From contig JAMOPP010000197.1 in the NCBI GenBank assembly GCA_027064405.1, forward strand, positions 1 through 5,244: DNA of 5,244 nt. The letters are read 5' to 3'. This DNA comes from Desulfurellales bacterium. GTDB taxonomy: Bacteria; Campylobacterota_A; Desulfurellia; Desulfurellales; Hippeaceae. The notes beneath the pieces were generated by a model. The model had not been told where the DNA came from. It did not search any database and saw nothing but the letters and a program-made list of their open reading frames with translations. The position numbers and the translations under genes are program-made. This document shows, piece by piece, positions 4,123-5,244 of this stretch (positions within the stretch are counted from its first letter, which is position 1; every line of letters starts with the position of its first letter).

Positions 4123-5040
4123 TTGGCGGAAAGAAAAATTTACACAATAGTCAAGGAATTAGAAGTTGCTCCGGTAGAACAAAAACCGGGAGTAATTACC
4201 ATCCAAGGTTATGCAAATAAATACAGTGACGGAACAGGTAAACCTATTGAAGACAGAAGCGGGGAAAGTATGCCCCCTTCTGCTTTCAGGTTAGACAATT
4301 ATAAGAAAAACCCGGTTCTTTTGTATCAACATAAATCGGATGAACCTGTAGGGAAAGTAGTAGATGTACAGATAAGGCCGGATGGCTTATGGATTCAGGC
4401 AGAAGTTTATGAAAAACTAAACCCTAAAGTGTTTGCTGCTGTGGAACTTGGCGTTCTGAAGGCATTGTCTGTCGGGTTTAGGGCATTTGATTACAAAGAA
4501 GTTGACGGTTTGTGGGTATGGACAGATGTAGAATTGTTTGAAATTTCTATAGTGTCGGTGCCAGACAACCAGGATAGTTTATTTTCTGTAGATGTTTTGA
4601 CTAGTTGTACAGGTGATGACTGTTATTTAGCCGGAAAGGCTGCACAATTTATTACAAAGGATGCTAATGCTGGACAAGGTGATGGTAACTCTGTGCCTGT
4701 TGAGGGACAAGACGGTGCCAATGATGGTATGGGTGAAGGACAAGATAGTGGCAATGGTGGTGTGGACGAAGGACAAGATGAAGGAAATATGCCGCAAAAT
4801 AGCGGAGTAGAGCCAAAAGATTTTACTCAATTTGACGGCGATGCTGAAGATAATCAAAAAGATGGACAACAGAATACCGAAGAAACGATATATTCAACAG
4901 AAGCTGTTTCAGCTCATTTCGATGAAGTGGCTCAGGTGCTTTATCAAATGGCACAAGACCCGGCAAAAGTTGGCGATTTGCTCGAGTTCTATGACCAATT
5001 AGGGCAAGAGCTGAACAACACTTTAACACAAAACTTATAA
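4123..5040 (+). CDS. HK97-type prohead maturation protease with acidic C-terminal extension
   Basis: This serine protease of the caudovirus prohead family (S78/U35) cleaves the N-terminal delta region of the capsid protein, and itself, inside the prohead so that DNA can enter. I choose TTG at 4123, giving 305 residues (MAERKIYTIVKELEV...), because of the AAAGGAG 5 nt upstream and the 1-nt gap from the portal stop. The in-frame ATG at 4048 would add 25 residues overlapping the portal gene and has no RBS. Family signatures are GYANKYS (29-35), the PPSAF segment (51-55), NPVLLYQH with probable catalytic His70, PVGKV (75-79), LKALSVGF with probable nucleophile Ser116, and VELFEISIVSVP (136-147) with Glu137/Glu140 as third-residue candidates. 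The protease core ends near residue 155. The remaining 150 residues are a G/D/E/Q/N-rich linker with EGQD repeats, then a helical tail (SAHFDEVAQVLYQMAQDPAK). Catalytic assignment is by family pattern. Confidence 0.92.
   Translation: MAERKIYTIVKELEVAPVEQKPGVITIQGYANKYSDGTGKPIEDRSGESMPPSAFRLDNYKKNPVLLYQHKSDEPVGKVVDVQIRPDGLWIQAEVYEKLNPKVFAAVELGVLKALSVGFRAFDYKEVDGLWVWTDVELFEISIVSVPDNQDSLFSVDVLTSCTGDDCYLAGKAAQFITKDANAGQGDGNSVPVEGQDGANDGMGEGQDSGNGGVDEGQDEGNMPQNSGVEPKDFTQFDGDAEDNQKDGQQNTEETIYSTEAVSAHFDEVAQVLYQMAQDPAKVGDLLEFYDQLGQELNNTLTQNL
4702..4791 (+). repeat. 33-nt in-frame tandem repeat in the protease C-terminal linker
   Basis: Three units begin at 4702, 4735 and 4768 (the last cut to 24 nt), each starting GARGGACAAGA and encoding EGQD. 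Protein units read EGQDGANDGMG, EGQDSGNGGVD and EGQDEGNM. The period is a whole number of codons, so unit gain or loss changes linker length without shifting frame. The encoded segment is acidic and probably disordered. Confidence 0.8.
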
Positions 5041-5047
5041 AAGGAAG
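5041..5047 (+). promoter_or_regulatory. RBS of the putative capsid gene
   Basis: AAGGAAG begins immediately after the protease stop and ends 6 nt before the ATG at 5054, so translation can continue directly from the protease gene. Confidence 0.65.
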
Positions 5048-5053
5048 AAAGAT

Positions 5054-5244
5054 ATGGCAATTGAAGTTATTAAACAACTACAAGACAAAGTAGAAACTCT
5101 TACAGCCGAGGCTAAAGAGGCTAAAGAAAAAGCGGCGGCTGCAATTGAGGCGGCTAAAGCAGAGTTTGAGGAAAAATACGGTAAAGAAATTGAAGACCTT
5201 AAAAAAGAACTAGAAGAAAGAAAAACTTCATTTGGTGAAAGCGG
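5054..5244 (+). CDS. Putative major capsid protein, N-terminal delta/scaffold region (runs off the right edge)
   Basis: The frame begins at ATG 5054 and is open to the window end (63 complete codons). The visible residues are almost entirely a charged alpha-helical coiled coil: MAIEVIKQLQDKVETL, then A/E/K-rich heptads through EEKYGKEIEDLKKELEERK, with a possible exit near TSFGES. HK97-type capsid proteins without a separate scaffold carry an N-terminal delta domain of about 100 helical residues that guides assembly and is removed by the prohead protease. A coiled coil directly after the protease gene fits that exactly. The alternative is a separate scaffold protein. The capsid fold itself lies outside the window, so identity rests on position and the helical N-terminus. 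Confidence 0.7.
   Translation, partial: MAIEVIKQLQDKVETLTAEAKEAKEKAAAAIEAAKAEFEEKYGKEIEDLKKELEERKTSFGES

Overview
The window is the start of the head/packaging module of a tailed double-stranded DNA phage or prophage with HK97-type head assembly. On the + strand the order is: small zinc-ribbon protein, terminase small subunit (TerS), terminase large subunit (TerL), portal, prohead protease, and the first 63 codons of what is probably the major capsid protein. The DNA is AT-rich, ribosome binding sites are strong AAAGGA/AAAGGAG types, and GTG and TTG starts are used. This suggests a low-GC host, most likely Bacillota, although the sequence does not fix the host and another AT-rich lineage is possible.

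Layout. Positions 1-394 hold two minus-strand genes: one running off the left edge and an 86-residue basic protein with a small beta-barrel-like C-terminus. Positions 395-535 are a divergent intergenic region with two spaced inverted repeats and no convincing promoter. From 536 everything is on the + strand. A 59-codon GTG-started CxC...CxxC protein overlaps terS by 16 nt, and terS is followed by terL and the portal gene. The protease gene begins 1 nt after the portal stop at a TTG codon, and the capsid gene begins 13 nt after the protease stop.

The most notable feature is a 148-nt non-coding element present twice, at 1091-1238 (terS-terL gap) and 2578-2725 (terL-portal gap). The copies align without gaps at about 87% identity. 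The differences are not random: one hairpin carries a compensatory C-G to T-A change, another an A-T to G-T change, and a third segment is almost wholly rewritten yet can still form a hairpin. The first and last bases of the repeat can pair with each other, so each copy looks like one closed RNA domain lying just before the next gene's ribosome binding site. I do not recognise the family. It may be a previously undescribed phage leader RNA, but that rests on two copies in one window.

How the genes work together: TerS would select phage DNA, TerL would pump it through the portal and cut it, and the portal would nucleate the prohead. The protease would trim the capsid protein's N-terminal coiled-coil (delta) region. 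The protease also carries an unusual acidic, 33-nt-repeat C-terminal extension.
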